Notes: generated by a model from the sequence alone, not told the origin. A stretch of DNA of 64,000 nt from Theobroma cacao (GCF_000208745.1 NC_030855.1:7496959-7560958); one strand, 5' to 3'. Counted from the first letter of the stretch, positions 11,601-23,301 are shown. Program-made: numbers and translations.

Positions 11601-13894
11601 GGCCCAAATTGTATAGATATACATAATACAAATCATGGAAGACATTTAGTGGATCCTACATATAAAGGATAACCCCCCAAAATGTGATCAAAGAGAAGAA
11701 AGCGAAGACCAAGTGGAAAAACTATCCAAATTACACATTCTTTCAAAGGTGAAGAAACAGAAGTTAGACTAGACATCCTCTAAAAGCTAATCCACAAGGA
11801 GACTCCCTTAGTTGGAGGCAACAGAAACTTGCTCTCCACAGCCGTTTGTAAAGCCATGAGCCCATAAAGGAAAAAGAAGAAGTCCCAATCTTTTTAAGTG
11901 CATATCCCAGCCCTATATTTGCTTACCCCCTTCCCCACCCTCAGCCCTCACCAAAAAAAGGGAAGGAAAAAAAACATAAGGATTTGAGTGACCACCTGTT
12001 GATGTTCAGGAAGCGGGTAGACATCACCAAAAATTGTTACCCTTGCATTCGATAAGCCACTCCATCCAGGTATCTGTACACCTAATTGTCAATAAATTCC
12101 ATAAATGGAGAATAACTAACCCGGATAATCCATCAGAGCAAACATATCGAAAGAACTAACCTGCACAACAAGGGTGCATCTGGGGTCTGCTAATAAATTC
12201 CGTGTGTGGATGGCCAATGGTGAAAATGAAAATATTGGGTCTGCAAATTGAAAAACAAAGCTATATTAAATAAAGCGAATAACTTATACCTTAAAAAAAA
12301 ATATTCCTTTTGCATATTTACCAGTGTTATAGGAAAAGAAAGTACGTTGCTTTTATAAAGGATAAAACACATAGTTTCAAAGGCTGTTTCATTTAAAAAT
12401 AAAATATTAACAGAGGAAACAAAAAAAATTTAACTAAATATTCAGATAAAATATTTCTATGGTGGAACCAGAAAGCAACTAAATAACAAATCTTGAAAAG
12501 TCAACAACTTACGACCCATTGAATCAGGTGCAAAATCTACCAGAGAGCCAAAGGGATACCCTTCTCGTCGGTGGTGCATCCGAGACATTACAGTGCATAG
12601 ATGAGCAAATCTGGCCTAAAATTACAGAGGCATTAAATTCAGGACTACTAAATTAAAATATAACTGGAAACAAAACACAGAGAAAGAGAATACATAGAAA
12701 TCATTTTTTTTTTCTCATTTCTCATATGACAGTATTTAGAACTCAAATAATAGCCTTTACTTGTTCCATCAAATTTCGGACTGCTAAGGCTGGTCGAGGT
12801 AACCCATGTGCAGAAGTTGCACTCTGCACTCCACCAGATATTGGGGTTCTGAAAAGCCCAGCTCTTGTACCCCCACTTGCTCCACTTCCATGTGGGACGG
12901 TAAAAGGGGCTTCAACCTTTATCAATTTATCTACATCCTTTTCACTGCTTTTATTGTGATTTGAGTCACCCTTCAGAACATGAGAGAGACCATCAATACT
13001 GAGCCGAAGTAGCCATTTGATATATCCAACAAGTGTCTATGTCAACCAAGAGAGAAAACAGGAAAAGGGTTCCAAAGATCATGCTAGAACTACAAGCTCA
13101 TACAATATACTAGTGCTTAGATCCACACCCTTATACTAAAAGTTTTAAACCATTAAGTACATTAGATTTGAAATTTTCGAACTTCTTAAGTTTCATTTAG
13201 CTGCGACTTTTGCTATTTGCTTTTATTTTCTCAAGAGTTACTAATAAGCTAAAGCCGATTCGTTACTCATTAAAAATGAGCAAACAGTTAAAATCTAGCA
13301 CACATTCAAACATAATATAAAAGTAAAACAAGCATTTTTTCATTCACAATAAAAATTAATATTTAATCATTTACGAATATTTGTATCAAAAGCTTGGCAA
13401 ATATGATAGACACCCTAAATATGAATTTTTTACAGAATAAGGTGGTTTCTCATGTTTCTTTCTTAGATGTTCTCAGAGAAGAATTAGAGATAAGAAAACA
13501 AACATTATACATATACAACTTAAAAAGAATCCAAATAAGTACACAACAGAGAAAACCAAAAACAAAAAAAACAACATTCATAGTATTTAGTTCTTAGCAC
13601 CTGAGATACAGAGACACTTTCTTCAGAGACAAAGCGAAACCCATTATTAAGGGTAAGAGGCTGCGGCTCGTCTTCACCTTCATTAGGTACCTCGCGAGAT
13701 AGAGCTTGGAGACGAAACCCATCAAAAGGAGAGGTTTTAGACTTGAATTTGAGAGACCCAATTCGTTTATTTGCTGCTTTGATCAAACAACACGAAGAAG
13801 AAGAAGAAGCAGCAGCAGCTGGCAATTCGGTGTTGAGAAACGGGTATGTCTCACGGAGATTAGAGAGGAACACTGAACTTGAAAGAGATTCCAT
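8651..13894 (-). CDS. HugZ-like / pyridoxamine 5'-phosphate oxidase-fold protein (At1g51560-like), plastid-targeted
   Basis: Nine exons (minus): 13894-13601, 13036-12761, 12615-12513, 12240-12161, 12073-11996, 11520-11429, 9338-9227, 9003-8878, 8767-8651. All introns are GT-AG and phases join exactly, giving 1,278 nt (425 residues). Residues 1 to about 70 are Ser/Ala-rich and basic, like a chloroplast transit peptide. From about residue 180 (ARFAHLCTVMSRMHHRREGY, HPIFSFSPLAIHTRNLLADP, IPGWSGLSNARVTIFGDVYP, ISDIYFIGGFGTVAWVDV) it is the split-barrel FMN-binding fold shared with heme-degrading HugZ and PNPOx proteins. The C-terminal 80 residues match the associated DUF2470/HugZ-type domain. Substrate is not deducible; Arabidopsis relatives are plastidial and one is described as HugZ-like. 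Residues 99-180 are poorly conserved, so exon 2 is the least certain. The neighbour order suggests conserved synteny. Confidence 0.92.
10081..10634 (-). mobile_element. Truncated LINE/retroposon insertion in intron 6 of the HugZ-like gene
   Basis: A 554-bp insert is flanked by identical 14-bp direct repeats CCAATTGCATTATT at 10067-10080 and 10635-10648. Its left edge is a poly(T) run, that is, a poly(A) tail on the minus strand, preceded in that orientation by TTATGAATGATTTCTAAC. A long target duplication plus poly(A) is the hallmark of LINE-driven retroposition. No recognisable reverse transcriptase is left, so it is a 5'-truncated LINE 3' end or a SINE-like copy. It is in the same orientation as the host gene. 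Confidence 0.8.
11186..11202. repeat. Poly(C) tract in intron 6
   Basis: CCCCACCCCCCCCCCCC, 16 C in 17 positions, inside intron 6 of the HugZ-like gene. It reads as a G-run on the transcribed sense strand. Confidence 0.8.
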
Positions 13895-14195
13895 TGGAGA
13901 AACACAAAGAGACTGAAGCACCTTTCTTATGGTAGAAAATATGGGTGTAAAAAAGGGTTTTCCAGTTTTTCTTTTTCTTAAAAAGGGTTTTTGCGTTCGT
14001 GCGGGGGGTTTTGTGAGTTTGTTTTTTCTGAGTGAAAATATGAAGGCTTTTGAGTTTTGATTTCTGTAAAAGGCTGTATAGGACTTTCTGAAAGGGGAAT
14101 TTTTAGAATTTGGCCTCTGAGTCATGCTATTTTCTTTTTTTCTTTTACATATATTTCTTAAAAGTAAATTAACAAAATAAAGGTTAAGTGCTAGA

Positions 14196-14580
14196 AAAAG
14201 TCTCTAAATTATTTAAAAATTTTAAATAAGTTTGCATGAAGTTTTTATGTTTTCATGTTGAGTCAAATAGGTATTTGTAATTAATGTTATAACTAATGGT
14301 AATTATCATTAATCATTTGTCATTTTATACTCATATAATATTGACGTAAAAAATGAAAATATAACATGATTATATTAACATATCACGTCATCATTTATTA
14401 TTTTATTTCAATATGTTGTGTTAATGCCACGTTACATAAAATGATAAATGATATTTTAATTAATAACAATTAATCAATCATTATTAATAAAGGCTTATTT
14501 GGTTCAAAATAAAAGTATAATAACTTTATTAAACACAATAAAAGAATAAAAATTTATTTGACTTTTTCTAAAGAGTTAAG
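14196..14580. repeat. Dispersed AT-rich repeat, copy 1
   Basis: Shares blocks with 41090-41640 and 53740-54115: an AAATTATTTAAA-type start, GTCAAATAGGTATTTGTAATTAAT, CATTTGTCATTTTATA, and an end with TTATTTGGTTCAAAATAAAAGTATAA then CAATAAAAGAATAA. No coding capacity; termini not defined. Probably a high-copy non-autonomous element. Confidence 0.6.
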
Positions 14581-14913
14581 AGTTTTTTTTCGATGCTACA
14601 CCAAAAAGAAATAAAATATGAAGAAGTTTATGCATTCTAAAGTTATTCAAAACCTATATAGTATTGTGTTTTCTAATAATAAAGCATGTTTTTCATTATA
14701 AAATATATTTACAACTTAATATCTAAATCCAAACTAGAATGATTCTAAGTTACATAAGATCTTACACTTAACACCAGTTTTTTTTTAAATTTCATGAATT
14801 TAAAGGGTATTTTTGAACTTTTCTTCTTTCTTTTTTTTTCTGCTTTTCTCTTCACCTCATCTCTCCTTTCTCTAATTAGGCCATCGCTTTCTTTCCATTG
14901 TCTCCCTTTCAAC
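14581..14913. other. AT-rich spacer, no gene seen
   Basis: Simple AT-rich and pyrimidine-rich sequence between the dispersed repeat and the possible copia-like LTR. No ORF or element ends. Confidence 0.4.
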
Positions 14914-15741
14914 TGTTGGACATATACTGATATCTCATAAGGTTTTTATCCTACATTGTCTAAGTATAAAAGATGTTAGTACTTTATATAAGCAAATCCA
15001 TTATAGGCTTATTAAAAACTAAAATAGAAAGTGGTTTCATGAGCACACAAGATTGGGCTAAGCTTTGAAAAAATGTGGATTTCTCCCTCTACATGCAGGT
15101 ATACAAGTGGATTAGGCCCAAGTGATATTTTTGTACCTTGGTTGGAAAATAGAATTTGATTTGGTCTTTGATTCTACCAACATTATAAATTTGATTTGGT
15201 GATTATTTTTCAAAATATTTTTATAACGTTACACAATATTTTCCTAATCACAAAATATTGTATTTCCTAATTATCTCTCAACTGTTCCTTCCTATAAACA
15301 CCAGCCTCCACATTCATTCTCAACACACCTCAATTCTTTCTACTTTCTCTTCTCTGCTTAGCTTTGTTGGATTCTTTCTTATTTATATTTTTTGTTGCTC
15401 CTGTACTCTTGATAGTTTGTGCAAACTATTCAGAAAGAGTGTTGAATCTTGGGAGATAATAGCTTTAATCTTTTTGCATTGAGTTTCATATTCCGAAGGG
15501 GTGAAAATTGTCCTTAAGGATAGAGTATCACATTTCAGACTTGTTTGAGTTATTTATAGCTTTAATTCTGGCCAACAATCTTAAGGATAAAATGAATTCT
15601 CATACAAATAATGTTGCTACCATTATCGTTGCTTCCACCACTACTATTAAAGGTTCTACCCCGACGACTGCTGTCTCCATTGTAAATGCTATTGATTTAA
15701 TGCTTTTTCTTAATATAAAGAATGCTTTAACAAATGTGTAA
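14914..15741 (+). mobile_element. Degenerate copia-like LTR/leader remnant
   Basis: Starts TGTTGGACATATACTG and resembles plant copia LTRs: a ...TGGGCTAAGC... block, then CCTATAAACACCAGCC (TATA-like) and a pyrimidine-rich CAACACACCTCAATTC leader. An ATG at 15592 opens a 49-codon Ser/Thr/Ala/Ile-rich frame (MNSHTNNVATIIVASTTT) like a copia Gag N-terminus, ending at 15741. No matching second LTR, primer-binding site or target duplication was found, so this is a remnant at best. Confidence 0.35.
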
Positions 15742-15839
15742 TATGTGTTGAAATGAAATTGACTAAGAAAACTCATATTTTAGTAATATAGAAAATTTGA
15801 ATTGTTAAGTTTAATTCATGCTATGACTAAGTTTTTGTA

Positions 15840-16020
15840 GGTAATTTGTCTCAGAAATTGTATTCTGTCTCAAATTTATCGATACATATTTATGATGTAT
15901 TGATACATTTGATGAACATGTGTTGATACATGTTCATTATATATTAATAAAATTTTTGAGAACCAAAAGTATCAATACATTGCCAAATGTATTAATACAT
16001 TTCGTCAAATTTTGAAAAAA
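15840..16020. repeat. Cluster of TGTATTGATACAT-type palindromic motifs
   Basis: Short palindrome-like words (GATACATTTGATGAACATG, TGTTGATACATG, TATCAATACATTGCC, GTATTAATACATT) recur six or more times in both orientations across 180 bp. No gene. Probably part of a repeat upstream of the LTR-like block. Confidence 0.5.
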
Positions 16021-16059
16021 AATAAAAGGGGTATAAAGGTATTTTCACATCTCATAGTA

Positions 16060-18742
16060 AAAATATGACCTCAACTTTGAGAGTTTTTCATTTTAAGCCA
16101 CCTCTCATCAGTTTTTCAGCAAATCTAAGCTCTCTTAAACTCATTTTCATTCTAAATCATTATTTTGGAAGATTGAGAGCTTAGTTTTGGGTTTTTCAAA
16201 CAAAGTTGACATCTTTTCGATGTTTAAATCTTGATTTATGAATTTTTCAACACTAAAAATAATATTTTTACTCCTAAATTTTTCTGTTGAACACTAAAGC
16301 TCAAAGATTTTGTGATTTACCTTAGCATCAAAGTTCACCTAAGGTGATGAAAGATTTATGAGTTTTTAAGCATTTATTATGTTAAGTAGTAGTAAGTTTA
16401 AGTTAGAAAACTAGTTTTAGATGAACTGAGTTAGTTTTGAAAAAGTTTAGAAAGGTTATTATGTGATTATATTGTCTGAGCAATGATTATATTGATAAAC
16501 TCCAAAGAATTCACTAGAGTAAAGTCTTGCTTGTTGGTAAAGGTCGACATTTCGAAGGTAAGTGGATACACCCTTTTAACTATTTTAATACAGTAAAGCT
16601 AAGCATAGTTTATTGAGTTATTTGATTTGCATGATTTGAATACCACGTTTATAATACTAAATCCAATGATTTTATCAAATGTTTTCAAAGAAGTTTTAGA
16701 ATTTATTTATATATGTAAAAATCACTACTATGTATTAGTTTTCAATTAGAGGGGATAAGCTCTTTCAAATGTCTTACTTTAAAAACTTCGATTTCGTTAT
16801 GAATAGGAAATGAGAAATGTATATGGTCATATGGATGACAAGTGGATATAAGTTCCCACGTTTATACTTGATGATAAGCATGATGATTGAGTATTTCTGG
16901 AAGAATATGATTCATGGAAAACTAGAATTCACATTGTTGCTATGGAAGTATGAGAAATGAATGTTTAGGTGGAGGTAGACATTCCCACCCTTAAGCTTAT
17001 GATATGCTTATATGAGGAAAATTAGAATATGTGAGTCATGTTTCTTTGGCATAATATGTTATATAGTTTCCACATACCCTATAAGAGATTTAATCATGTT
17101 GCATGAGTCTACTTTGATTATGTATTGATGATAGATTGAGATATGAGATAACAATTTGTATGTGATTGTTTCCTAGAGCTTTCACATGGTGTGAGGTAAC
17201 ATTCCATAAGTGGTGAATTACATTTAGCATGATGATGATAGCGTTCCACATGGTGTGAGGTAACATTCCGCACGTGGTGAATTACACCTAGTATGATGAT
17301 GATAACATTCAACACGATGCGAGGTTAGATTCCACACGTGGTGCCAATGCACAGATATACGAGTAAAGCAATCCCCACACATAGTGAGGCAAAATTCTAC
17401 TATATGTTTACGACATTCCACGTAAGTGAGGCCAATGTGCCACTCACAAGCCCAAACATGGGATGCCTAAACATGGGCCAAGACCCAGTAGGCATATTGC
17501 ATTCATGATTATTGCATATTACCTTTGTTTTTGTGATGCCTTTTGTGAATCTTCCTTGTGTTTGTGATGTTTGATTGAGTTGTAAATTAAATTATAAGCT
17601 ATACGATAGCTATGATGGGTTAATAGATTGAATAAATCCCAATGTATTGGTTAAGTTTAAGGACTATAAAGAAAGAATGGCCACTTGAGTCTCATGGATT
17701 GATTATTAATCACTGAGTTATATGAATTGAAAAAAATGATTACTTGAGTTATATGGGTTGGACATTAATCACTAAATGTTATGATTGGTTTATCTTGGTG
17801 AATCTTGAGTACATGAGTAGCTCATATTATTTATTAAAAGATTGGAAAGCCATTCTTAGCTTGGATTATATGTTAAGTATCGTTTCCCTTAGGAAGGATC
17901 TGATATCACGGGTAACATACAACTTCCTTGTTTTTTCTACAGGGTTTTTTGTAAATGTTTTGCTTATTTATTGAACTATATGTTTATGAAATGTCGATTT
18001 CACTATGAAAATGAGACTCGTTTATGACAACTCTATTTTATGAGAATTTTTAAATGAAGCATGCTTATCTCAAATTCATGTTTACATCAAGGATGTAATT
18101 TGTGCAAAAACTCTCTCCCTTAGCTTGTCCCTTTCTCGTATTTACTCACAGAGTCTTTACGACTCACACATTATTTTCCCTAAATATTTTTGTTTACAAA
18201 TAAGTGTTAGCATTCAACTCCCAAGTCACGGAGGTATGGTCCACTCATCTTCCTTTGGTAGGTGTCTAATAGCCCACTTGATGCCTAGGGAGTTGAGTCA
18301 TGTTCCGCTGACAAGTCTGTTTTATGTTTACGTTTATGTTTATGGATATTGAACATGTTTATAATGATGTAGCCAATGCTTAGCATATACTTATGAATGT
18401 TATGGATGAATATACAAATGTGGCTCAAGAGCCTATATAGACACTTGAAGGTGTTGAGAAATGACTATTGCATGATGTTTGAGTTGTTAACTTTGAGTTT
18501 GTTATGAATGAATGCATTTGCATAGCTTATGTTGAGAAGTTTCATAACTATGTATAACTGCTTATGGATGCATGCATAAGTCTGATATTGTATGCTTTAT
18601 GTATGATGATTATGGTTAATAGGTCGAGTTATGATGAATGAATGTAAAAAGGTTTACTAAGGCCTAGTGGGTTATACTTGTCTAGGTTCATGCATTGGTT
18701 ATATCCCACCACAAAACGACATGTGACAAATTAGGGCATTGC
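16060..18742 (+). repeat. Non-coding LTR-retrotransposon-like sequence with tandem repeats
   Basis: About 2.7 kb without a credible ORF. The text resembles plant gypsy LTR/leader sequence. At 17170-17420 a unit of about 78 bp, with ATTCCACATGGTGTGAGGTAAC and GATGATGATA, repeats about three times imperfectly. No paired LTR, PBS or target duplication could be assigned; it abuts the decayed copia pol at about 18743. Confidence 0.45.
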
Positions 18743-20458
18743 AACTTCTCCACATAGATTTGTTTGGCCTAACTAGGATTGCAAGCTGAGGAGGAAAGAA
18801 TTATGGTTTGGTAATTATTGATGACTACACTATGTTTACATGGGTTTATTTTCTTGCACACAAGGATGAAGCTTTAAAAACATTTACATCATTGTGCAAG
18901 AGAGTTGAGAATGAAAAAAGGTATGCTATTTCAAATGTTAGAAGTGACCTTGGTAAAGAATTTGAAAACTTAGGTTTTAAACAATTATGTGATGAAAATG
19001 GTTATGGTCATAACTTTTTAACCCCTAGAACTACACAACAAAATAGTGTAGTAAAAAGGAAGAATAGAACTTTAGAAGAAATGGTTAGGACTACGTTGTG
19101 TGAGAATCATTTACCTAGATATCTTTAGGTCGAAGCCATTAATACTTCATGCTACATTATAAATAAGGTGATGGTTATATTAATGCTAAAGAAGGCACCT
19201 TATGAGCTTTATAAAGGCAAGAAACCTAATATTGCATAGTTTCATCCATTTAGTTGCAAATGTTATGTATTAAACAATGGAAAAGATAATTTAGGGAAAT
19301 TCGATGTTAAAAGTGATGAAGGAATTTTTCTGGGATATTCTCTAAAGCTTTTAGAGTATTTAACAAAAGAACACTAGTGGTTAAAGTGTTAATACATGTG
19401 TTATTCGATGATTCTAACCCTCTTTCTAAAAAAGAAGATGATGATGATGTTGGTATTCTTCAAGAGCAAATTGAAGAGCTTATTCTCAATGAAGAAGGTT
19501 GCAAAGAAAATAAAGAGGTACCATAAGAAAAAGAACAACATATTGAACAAATCATTAAAGAAAAAAGGCCTAACTACCCAATGGTGAGAAAAGAAGTTGA
19601 TAAAAGCAAGATCATTGGTCATCCCACTCAAGGGGTAAAGACAAGAGTAAGAGCCAAACATGTTTATGGGTATGTTGCCTTTATTTCTCAAATTGAGCCT
19701 AAGAATATTAATGATGCTTTATATGATGAACATTGGATTTTAGCAATGCAAGAGGAACTGAATCAATTTGAGAGAAGTGAGGTACGAGAATTAGTACCTA
19801 GGCCATATGATTATCCCATTATAGGAACTAAATGAGTGTTTAGAAATAAGATGAATGACCATGAAAATATAACTAGACATGAAACTAGATTAGTAGCTAA
19901 GGGATGTAATTAAGAGAAAGGTATAGACTATGATGAAACACATGCACCCATAGCAAGGTTAAAAGCCATCAGGATGCTATTAGCATTTGCATGTTACATG
20001 AACTTCAAATTGTTCCAAATGGATGTCAGAAGTGTGAAAAATTAATGAAGAGGTATATGTAGAGCAACCACTCAGATTTGAAAGTCCAACCTTTCCCAAC
20101 TATGTGTTTAAATTCAAAAAGGCTTTGTACAGTCTAAAACAAGCACCTAGGGCTTGGTATGAGACACTTTCAAATTTCTAAAAGACAAGGACTTTGATAA
20201 AAGTAAGGTGGATAAGAAACTTTTCATTAAAAGAAAGGGCAAAGACATTTTAGTAGTATAAGTATATGTTGATGATATAATTTTTGGTGCTACTAATGAA
20301 TCATTTTGTCAAGAATTTGCAAAAGTAATGTAGGGAGAATTTGAAATGAGCATGATAAGTGAGCTAAATTACTTCTTGGGATTGTAAAATAAAGCAAAGA
20401 GAAGATGATACATTTATAAATCAAGCCAAGTGCACTAATGACATGCTCAAGAAATTTG
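18743..20458 (+). pseudogene. Ty1/copia pol remnant (integrase-RT), 5' and 3' truncated
   Basis: Conceptual translation across stops and frameshifts gives a copia integrase core (LLHIDLFG, LVIIDDYTMFTWVYF, RSDLGKEF) and the copia-specific reverse transcriptase ([41 protein letters not shown]). In the integrase DDE motif the third residue is Lys instead of Glu (SVVKRKNRTLEE where the family has VVERKNR). At least eight in-frame stops occur. The protease and Gag side is missing and RNase H is lost: at about 20458, just after the QAKCTNDMLKKF block, the sequence switches to a gypsy zinc knuckle. Non-functional. Confidence 0.88.
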
Positions 20459-20994
20459 TGCTTTAAATGCCAAGGATTTGGGTATATTGCTTCTGATTGT
20501 CCAAATCGAAGAATTATCTCCTTAATTGAAGAAGAAGTTATGGAAGAACCTAGCATGGAAGAGTAGATGATGAGCTAGAAATATTCAACAATGAAGAGAT
20601 AAAAGAAGTTTTTACCAATCATAGAGAAGCTCTTGTTGTTTGTCATAATCTCAACACTGCTATGATGACTGAAGATGAAAGTTGGCTTTGTCACAACATA
20701 TTCTATATAAGGTGCACATCCCAAGAGAAGGTTTGCAATGTCATTATTGATAGTGGAAGCTATGAGAATGTTGTTGCCAACTACATGGTGGAAAAATTGA
20801 AACTTCCAACTGAAGTACATTCTCATCCTTACAACCTACAATGGTTGAGAAAAAGAAACGAAGTTAAGGTAATGAAGCATTGTTGTGTTCAATTCTCTAT
20901 TGGAAATAAGTATCAAGATGAAATATGGTGTGATGTTATCCCAATGGACATATGCCACTTATTGTTGGGATGCCCATGGCAATATGATCGTCGA
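20459..20994 (+). pseudogene. Ty3/gypsy gag-protease fragment (left part of the interrupted element)
   Basis: Begins with a zinc-knuckle-like CFKCQGFGYIASDC (CX2C...C; the usual His is Tyr), then a gypsy aspartic protease with the active-site box VIIDSGSYENVV and the C-terminal LLLGCPWQYDR block. An internal stop lies near 20565. The reading frame is cut at 20994 by the nested chromovirus and resumes at 30830. Removing the insert with one target copy keeps the frame continuous. Confidence 0.88.
20990..20994. repeat. Target-site duplication, left copy (GTCGA)
   Basis: GTCGA immediately left of the nested element. The right copy at 30825-30829 is GTCAA, one transition apart at a CpG. Confidence 0.8.
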
Positions 20995-21830
20995 TGTAAC
21001 GACCCCTCCTAGGTCGTCACCGGCATCCTAGACTTCCAAGAAATTCCCCCAAGTCCAGAACAAGCCTCATTTAAGATTCTTATTTTATTTATTAAATATA
21101 TATATTCACGTACGTAAATGAATAATAATAATTGCACTACTGTTTACTCCATTCAAAATAATAACAATTAAATATCAATTACAAGACCTTTAACAATTCA
21201 TATCATAAGTTAACAACATTTTTCAACATCTTGCAAATTCTTTATGACACAATCCTAGGCAGCGGAATGACTTAGAGCGGGTTAGGAGATGCCTTTACCT
21301 AATCTGCGGTGGACCGTATGCATCGATGATTACACACTAGGTTGATCCCTATCTGCAAAAAGGAGAAATAAAAGGGGTGTGAGTCTCATAGACTCAGTGA
21401 TCATCGACCGCGTGAGCAGGCAATGAGGGGAAACAAACATAACGATAGAATGTTTATAAATCCAAGAGTAAGCGTAGAAAACACACTCCATTAAACTGAG
21501 AGATTTTGTTTTTTTTTTTATACCTTGCAAGTCTTAAAAGAAATAAATCACCAATAAACAAATATGAAAACGGTTGTATTTAATGTACTAAAAAATCTTT
21601 CAACTTCGATATCCAGTCAATAGTAAATCCAACGGCAAATGTAAAATGAAAAGTCTCAAACATAAAAAAATGCGAAATAACCGATCACCAATGAATATGT
21701 AAATTTTACTTGCCATTCAATAGAAATTTCAAGTGTTAATGCCATGCATTGTATAATAAAAATCCACAAGTGAGCATCATCCTCGGGTAGGTTTAGCATA
21801 GCACTTAAGCTTACTCTCTCAAACATCATC

Positions 21831-22010
21831 ACCTACTCGTGAGAACTGCCCACGCCATCATATATAAATCAAGCTTCAGGTCCCCCTTTACCTACTCGTG
21901 GGAACTACCCACGCCACCCAATATAAATAAGAGCTTCAGGTCCCCCTTTACCTACTCGTGGAAACTGCCCACGCCACTCAATATAGATCGGGGCTTCAGG
22001 TCCTTTTTTT
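21831..22010. repeat. 60-bp tandem repeat, three units, in the LTR
   Basis: Units at 21831-21890, 21891-21950 and 21951-22010 share CCTACTCGTGGGAACTGCCC and ATATAAAT...GGCTTCAGGTC. The same triplet is in the other LTR at about 29380-29560. Confidence 0.9.
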
Positions 22011-22619
22011 TTTTTCAAATATCGATAATCAACAATCACTATTTTATGCACAAAGACCACACTTAACCTGGTGTGGTAACAAACCCTACCCAGAGTATCT
22101 TAATTACGTTAAAATGAAAATCATTGAAATTTAATGCATTTGCAAAACATGACAGATCAAAAGCAATATAATCATAAATTGAATGTTATGCATAATTTAT
22201 TTCAAAGTATGACATATCCATCAAATCAGCATGCTAAGTGAAATCAATAATATTTTTTTTAAATCAAATCTTGTGAATCAAATAATGGCCATTGGCCTAA
22301 ACATCACACAAGCTTGCAAGGTATTATTTTGAAGCNAAGGTATGATTTTGAAGCAAAAGCCATTGAAAGGTTTGTTTCCCCGTAATTAAAACCTTGTAGA
22401 TATATACTTATATATAATATAAAAAAAAACAAATTTAAAATCCTTGATTGCAATCACAAACAACCTAGGGCTTTCTACCAACTCATGTTTTCCACAATTT
22501 CATCAACCATCAAATGTAATATATATAATACAATTACAAGGATATAGTTTTTAAAATTTAGCACCCACTCACCTCACAATAGTGGGACTCTACTTCGCTA
22601 TTGGTTTGTGTGTGTATCT

Positions 22620-23180
22620 AGCTATTCTTTCATCCTTTCCCGTTTCTTTCTTTCTCTTTCCTGCTCCTCTTTTTTATTTATTTATTTATTTATATTATAT
22701 TTTATTATTTTTTTCCTTGTTGTCGGTCTTCCTTCCAGTCAGCGTTTCTCTTCTACTTTTTTTTTCTTTCTTTTTTTTCTCTTTCTACTTTTTCCCCTAG
22801 CACCGTCGCTCCCCCTCTCTCTTCTTTCTTCCTTTTTTTCTCTCTTTTCTTTTTCTCCTCTGGCACGCCGCTCCCCCTCTCCCTTTCTTTTTTTCTTCTT
22901 CTTTCTTCTCTCTATTCTTTCTCCTTTGGCACGTCGATGCTCTCCCTCTCTCTTCCTTTCTTCTTCTTTTTCTTCTTTCTTCTCTCTTTTTTTTTTGTCT
23001 TTCCTTAACTTTTGGTCGGCCCCCCTTTTTCTTTTTCTTTTTCTCTTGATCGACCCCTTCTTTTTCTTCTCCTTCTTTTTTTGTCTTTTTTTCTCTTTTT
23101 CCCTTCTTCCAATGGTCAGCTTGACTTTTCTTTTTCTTCTTCTCTCTCATTTCTTCCTTGTCTCTTTAGGTCAGCCCCTA
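22620..23180. repeat. Pyrimidine-rich low-complexity tract in the LTR
   Basis: Over 500 bp almost entirely C and T on the plus strand, with recurring GGCACG(C/T)CG...CTCCCTCTC units. The long open frames here (Phe/Leu/Ser-rich on plus, Lys/Arg/Glu-rich on minus) are composition artefacts. The paired LTR has the same tract at about 30170-30720. Confidence 0.85.
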
Positions 23181-23288
23181 CTACCATTTTCCAAAAAAAA
23201 AATATTTTGTGGACTTCTTGATTGACCACATGAGCAGTTGCCATGTTGGTCTTCATTCATTTTTTTTTAAAATAAAAGGGATGTTACA

Positions 23289-23301
23289 ATCTCCCCCACT
23301 T
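23289..23301 (-). other. Polypurine tract of the nested chromovirus
   Basis: On the minus strand AAGTGGGGGAGAT directly abuts the LTR start TGTAACATCCC, the usual primer for plus-strand DNA synthesis in LTR retrotransposons. Confidence 0.88.

Larger units (their letters stand above)
20995..23288 (-). repeat. 3' LTR of the nested chromovirus (element orientation)
   Basis: 2,294 bp, from TGTAACGACCCC to GGGATGTTACA on the plus strand (TG...CA ends). It contains a threefold 60-bp tandem repeat at 21831-22010 and a long pyrimidine-rich stretch at about 22620-23180. One unresolved base at 22336 is bordered by a near-identical 18-bp duplication. Pairs with 28539-30824. Confidence 0.93.

Noticed and set aside
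17118..17421. His/Cys-rich minus-strand frames resembling zinc-binding repeats
   Set aside because: They come from the about 78-bp non-coding tandem repeat (CACGTGG/GATGATGATA words); the pattern is periodic DNA, not a protein family.
22608..23225. Long Phe/Leu/Ser-rich open frame (205 codons) and its Lys/Arg/Glu-rich opposite-strand frame
   Set aside because: Both follow from the CT-rich low-complexity tract of the LTR; the same happens in the paired LTR at 30152-30795. No domain or start context.
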